Origin: Bacteroidota bacterium
GTDB lineage: Bacteria; Bacteroidota; Bacteroidia; Bacteroidales; JAGNHN01
Assembly (NCBI GenBank): GCA_022710185.1
Contig: JAKLHK010000011.1
Location: 1-64,000, forward strand
Direction of reading: 5' to 3'
DNA: 64,000 nt
The translations under genes were made by a program, and so were the position numbers. The notes below the pieces were generated by a model that worked only from the letters and a program-made list of their open reading frames with translations, searched no databases and had not been told where the DNA came from. Positions 62,012 to 64,000 of this stretch are shown in pieces (positions within the stretch are counted from its first letter, which is position 1; each line of letters starts with the position of its first letter).

Positions 62012-62968
62012 ATGGTAGCCCGGATGAACGCCCTGGGTGCCCAGGGCCGGCCATTCTTCTTCATGGCGGACTTCTGCCTGACGGCCTTCTGCATCCTGCC
62101 GCTGGACGCGCTAGATGGGCTACCCCTTCGTTTCAGCGTGGGCGAAAGGTTGCATAACGACCTTGTAATGCCGGGAGGTGAGCCCGTACAGCTCAGGGCT
62201 TATCCCCTGCCCTTTTCCGACTACCTTCAACGCTTCAACACCGTTAAGCACCATCTGGGGCAAGGAGACACCTACCTCTGCAACCTCACCTGTGAGACAC
62301 CTGTTCGCCTTTCCCATTCGCTGGAACACATCTATGCATTGAGCCAGGCCCCTTACCGTTTACTCCTGGGCGACAACCTCCTGGTGTTCTCCCCCGAGAC
62401 TTTCGTGCAGATGCGTGAAGATCGGGTGTTTGCCCACCCCATGAAAGGTACCATCGACGCCGATCTTCCCGATGCCGCGGCCCGCATCATGGCCGATCCC
62501 AAGGAAAAAGCCGAGCATTACACCATTGTGGACCTGCTGCGCAACGACCTGAGCATCATTGCCCGCGATGTGCGCGTAGAGCGATTCCGCTATCTTCAGA
62601 AGGTGAAGGCACGGGGGCGTAGCCTGCTGCAGGTGAGCTCCGAGATCAGCGGTGTGCTTCCCCCAGACTGGCCATGCCGTCTGGGAAGCCTGCTCATGTC
62701 TTTGCTTCCCGCCGGTTCAGTGAGCGGGGCGCCCAAGGAACGCACCATGGAGATCATCCGGGCGGTGGAAGGCTACGAGCGGGGCTTCTACACCGGGGTG
62801 ATGGGCGTGTTCGACGGCCGCTCGCTCGACAGCGGGGTAATGATACGCTATATCGAGCGCACGTCCCGCGGGTTGGTGTACCGCAGTGGGGGCGGCATCA
62901 CCTGGGACAGCGACCCCGTTAGCGAGTATCAGGAAATGACCGATAAGATCTATGTCCCGGCTGTTTGA
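62012..62968 (+). CDS. pabB: Aminodeoxychorismate synthase component I
   Basis: From ATG 62012 the protein is 318 aa, the short form containing mostly the chorismate-binding domain. Signature stretches are GDTYLCNLTCETP, HPMKGTIDA, VDLLRNDLS and GAPKERTMEIIRAVEGYERG. It makes 4-amino-4-deoxychorismate from chorismate and ammonia. The stop lies 17 bp inside pabC, so translation is coupled. The earlier open frame to 61814 is not credible because it runs antisense through pabA. Confidence 0.92.
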   Translation: MVARMNALGAQGRPFFFMADFCLTAFCILPLDALDGLPLRFSVGERLHNDLVMPGGEPVQLRAYPLPFSDYLQRFNTVKHHLGQGDTYLCNLTCETPVRLSHSLEHIYALSQAPYRLLLGDNLLVFSPETFVQMREDRVFAHPMKGTIDADLPDAAARIMADPKEKAEHYTIVDLLRNDLSIIARDVRVERFRYLQKVKARGRSLLQVSSEISGVLPPDWPCRLGSLLMSLLPAGSVSGAPKERTMEIIRAVEGYERGFYTGVMGVFDGRSLDSGVMIRYIERTSRGLVYRSGGGITWDSDPVSEYQEMTDKIYVPAV

Positions 62969-63545
62969 AACCCTGCGCATCGAAGCCGATGGGAGCATCC
63001 CCCTGCTGCCCTGGCACCTGGCCCGCATGGAACGCAGCTGTCGCGCACTATTTGGGCAAGCTCCTCCGAACCTCAATGAAATACTGCTACAACCTCCTGA
63101 AGACCTGAGAGGCATGCCTGTCCGTTGCCGCGTAGATTACGACAAGCAGATCAGGTCGGTGCAGCACCAAGGCTATGAGGCCCGATCAATCCAACGGCTC
63201 GCCCTGGTGGAGGCCGACGATATGGAATACCCCCATAAGTTCGCCGAGCGGGGACGTCTGGACGGCCTGAGGGTCAGGGCTAGTGCTGACGAGGTCATTA
63301 TCCTGAAACGCGGTTTCCTCACCGACGCCAGCACAGCCAACATTGTGCTGCGCATCGAAGACAAGCTGCTCACCCCGGACACTCCCCTGCTGCCTGGCAC
63401 CCGACGGGCCTTACTGTTGGAACAAGGGATCATCCACGAGGCCGCTCTCCGGGTTGAGGACATTCTACGCTGCCAGGAAGTATACCTCATCAACGCCCTG
63501 CGCCCACTGGGAAATCCTGTATCACCTTTATCCTTGTGGCAATGA
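62952..63545 (+). CDS. pabC: Aminodeoxychorismate lyase (class IV aminotransferase family)
   Basis: The protein is 197 aa, short for the family (E. coli PabC 269). The PLP-lysine region is HKFAERGRL and the cofactor loop is KRGFLTDASTANIVL. It releases pyruvate from aminodeoxychorismate to give p-aminobenzoate for folate. It overlaps pabB by 17 bp and the next gene by 4 bp (ATGA). The truncation relative to the family is in the N-terminal part. Confidence 0.85.
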   Translation: MSRLFETLRIEADGSIPLLPWHLARMERSCRALFGQAPPNLNEILLQPPEDLRGMPVRCRVDYDKQIRSVQHQGYEARSIQRLALVEADDMEYPHKFAERGRLDGLRVRASADEVIILKRGFLTDASTANIVLRIEDKLLTPDTPLLPGTRRALLLEQGIIHEAALRVEDILRCQEVYLINALRPLGNPVSPLSLWQ

Positions 63546-64000
63546 AAATGGTCCCTTCCACCTGGACTTCCAGCATCATCAATTGCAGCAAAGGCCTTCT
63601 TCCCGCCCTTTTGATTGCTCTTCTCCCGAATATTATATCCTCCCAGGAGAGTGATTTCCCCTCGGCAGACGCAGCGGCTGAGGCAACGGCCAACATCGAT
63701 ACCCTGATCAGTGTGCTGGAGATCAACGGTAATTCACTTCTTGTTCGCCTCGGTTCTGACGCAATTACGGCTATAAATACGGAGAAAGGCCTCGTCGTGA
63801 TCGATGCCGGAATATCCACCGGATTATCATTGAGATACAAGACCATCATTGAGCGCTACTTCCCAGGAAAGGCTGTGAAGTTTGTCATCAACACCCATGC
63901 ACATCCGGACCATTATGGCGGCAATGCCGCGTTTTCCGATGCAACGGTTATCGGGCAGGAGAACGGTCCAGGGGAGATCGATAGTCATTGGAAGGATACA
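63542..64000 (+). CDS. Secreted metallo-beta-lactamase-fold hydrolase (5' part, cut by window end)
   Basis: The visible 153 codons start at an ATGA overlap with pabC. The frame stays open to the last base. A signal peptide is followed by a metallo-beta-lactamase fold; the zinc motif HAHPDH is H119, H121, D123 and H124, in NTHAHPDHYGGNA. The full protein would be longer. The substrate is unknown and a beta-lactamase role is only one option. The alternative start at 63548 (MVPS) is possible. Confidence 0.85.
   Translation, partial: MKMVPSTWTSSIINCSKGLLPALLIALLPNIISSQESDFPSADAAAEATANIDTLISVLEINGNSLLVRLGSDAITAINTEKGLVVIDAGISTGLSLRYKTIIERYFPGKAVKFVINTHAHPDHYGGNAAFSDATVIGQENGPGEIDSHWKDT

Overview
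The window is 64 kb of moderately GC-rich chromosome from a member of the Bacteroidota, probably an anaerobic or facultatively anaerobic Bacteroidales-type lineage (family-level placement is a guess). The evidence is the TAnnTTTG promoter elements in front of many genes, four of them with a TTG/TTTG -33 element 17-20 bp upstream. Gene content agrees: TonB-dependent receptors with N-terminal CarboxypepD_reg-like domains, a PKD plus FISUMP lipoprotein, proteins that look like DUF4294, DUF5723 and DUF6340, a GH3/beta-lactamase fusion, and an S1 protein with a long acidic N-terminus. There is no prophage, insertion sequence or CRISPR array. The region looks like ordinary core chromosome with several metabolic and respiratory islands.

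Layout. 1-7.2 kb: a heptamer repeat element, trpS with a lipoprotein gene, a TonB receptor next to a beta-propeller phytase, an LpxH-like phosphoesterase and a small membrane protein. 7.3-12.2 kb: a nitrite-ammonification island with an Rrf2 regulator, an unusual ferredoxin, nrfHA and a porin. 12.3-18.8 kb: a TetR-controlled RND efflux operon ending in a small PII-like gene. 18.8-22.2 kb: a divergent locus with an 11-haem lipoprotein cytochrome and a double-rhodanese lipoprotein on one side and an Fnr-type regulator on the other. The shared 190-bp region carries a perfect TTGAT-N4-ATCAA box. 22.2-30.5 kb: lplA, a DUF1338 (2-oxoadipate dioxygenase/decarboxylase family) gene joined to a D-2-hydroxyglutarate dehydrogenase-like flavoprotein, a DUF6340-like lipoprotein, an SRPBCC protein and a one-chain aconitase-family hydro-lyase.

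30.7-37.4 kb: ferredoxin/RNase Z, rpsA, and the GH3/beta-lactamase fusion. 37.5-42.3 kb: repeat-rich DNA, a PHP-type membrane protein, tRNA-His, an oligopeptide-type ABC permease and an outer-membrane protein. 42.4-47.1 kb: tpx, tRNA-Leu, and the tig-clpP-clpX proteostasis operon. 47.1-51.1 kb: a polyprenyl-phosphate sugar transferase, a lipoprotein, a Gfo/Idh/MocA oxidoreductase and pcm. 51.1-61.3 kb: a DUF2271-like lipoprotein, a second TonB receptor, a dihydroorotate dehydrogenase-like protein, an S41 protease, a rhomboid protease with an acidic tail, a POT transporter, and PKD/FISUMP and small lipoproteins. 61.4-64 kb: pabA divergent from pabB-pabC, followed by the 5' part of a secreted metallo-beta-lactamase-fold gene cut by the window end.

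The most coherent functional theme is anaerobic respiration and nitrogen-oxide handling between 7.3 and 22.2 kb. It combines nitrite reduction to ammonia, two redox-type regulators (Rrf2 with three cysteines, Fnr with a 3+1 cysteine pattern) and a lipid-anchored multihaem/rhodanese pair. No obvious terminal acceptor is known for that pair, which is the best candidate here for something not yet described. A second theme is amino-acid-derived dicarboxylate metabolism (DUF1338 with the D-2-hydroxyglutarate dehydrogenase-like enzyme).
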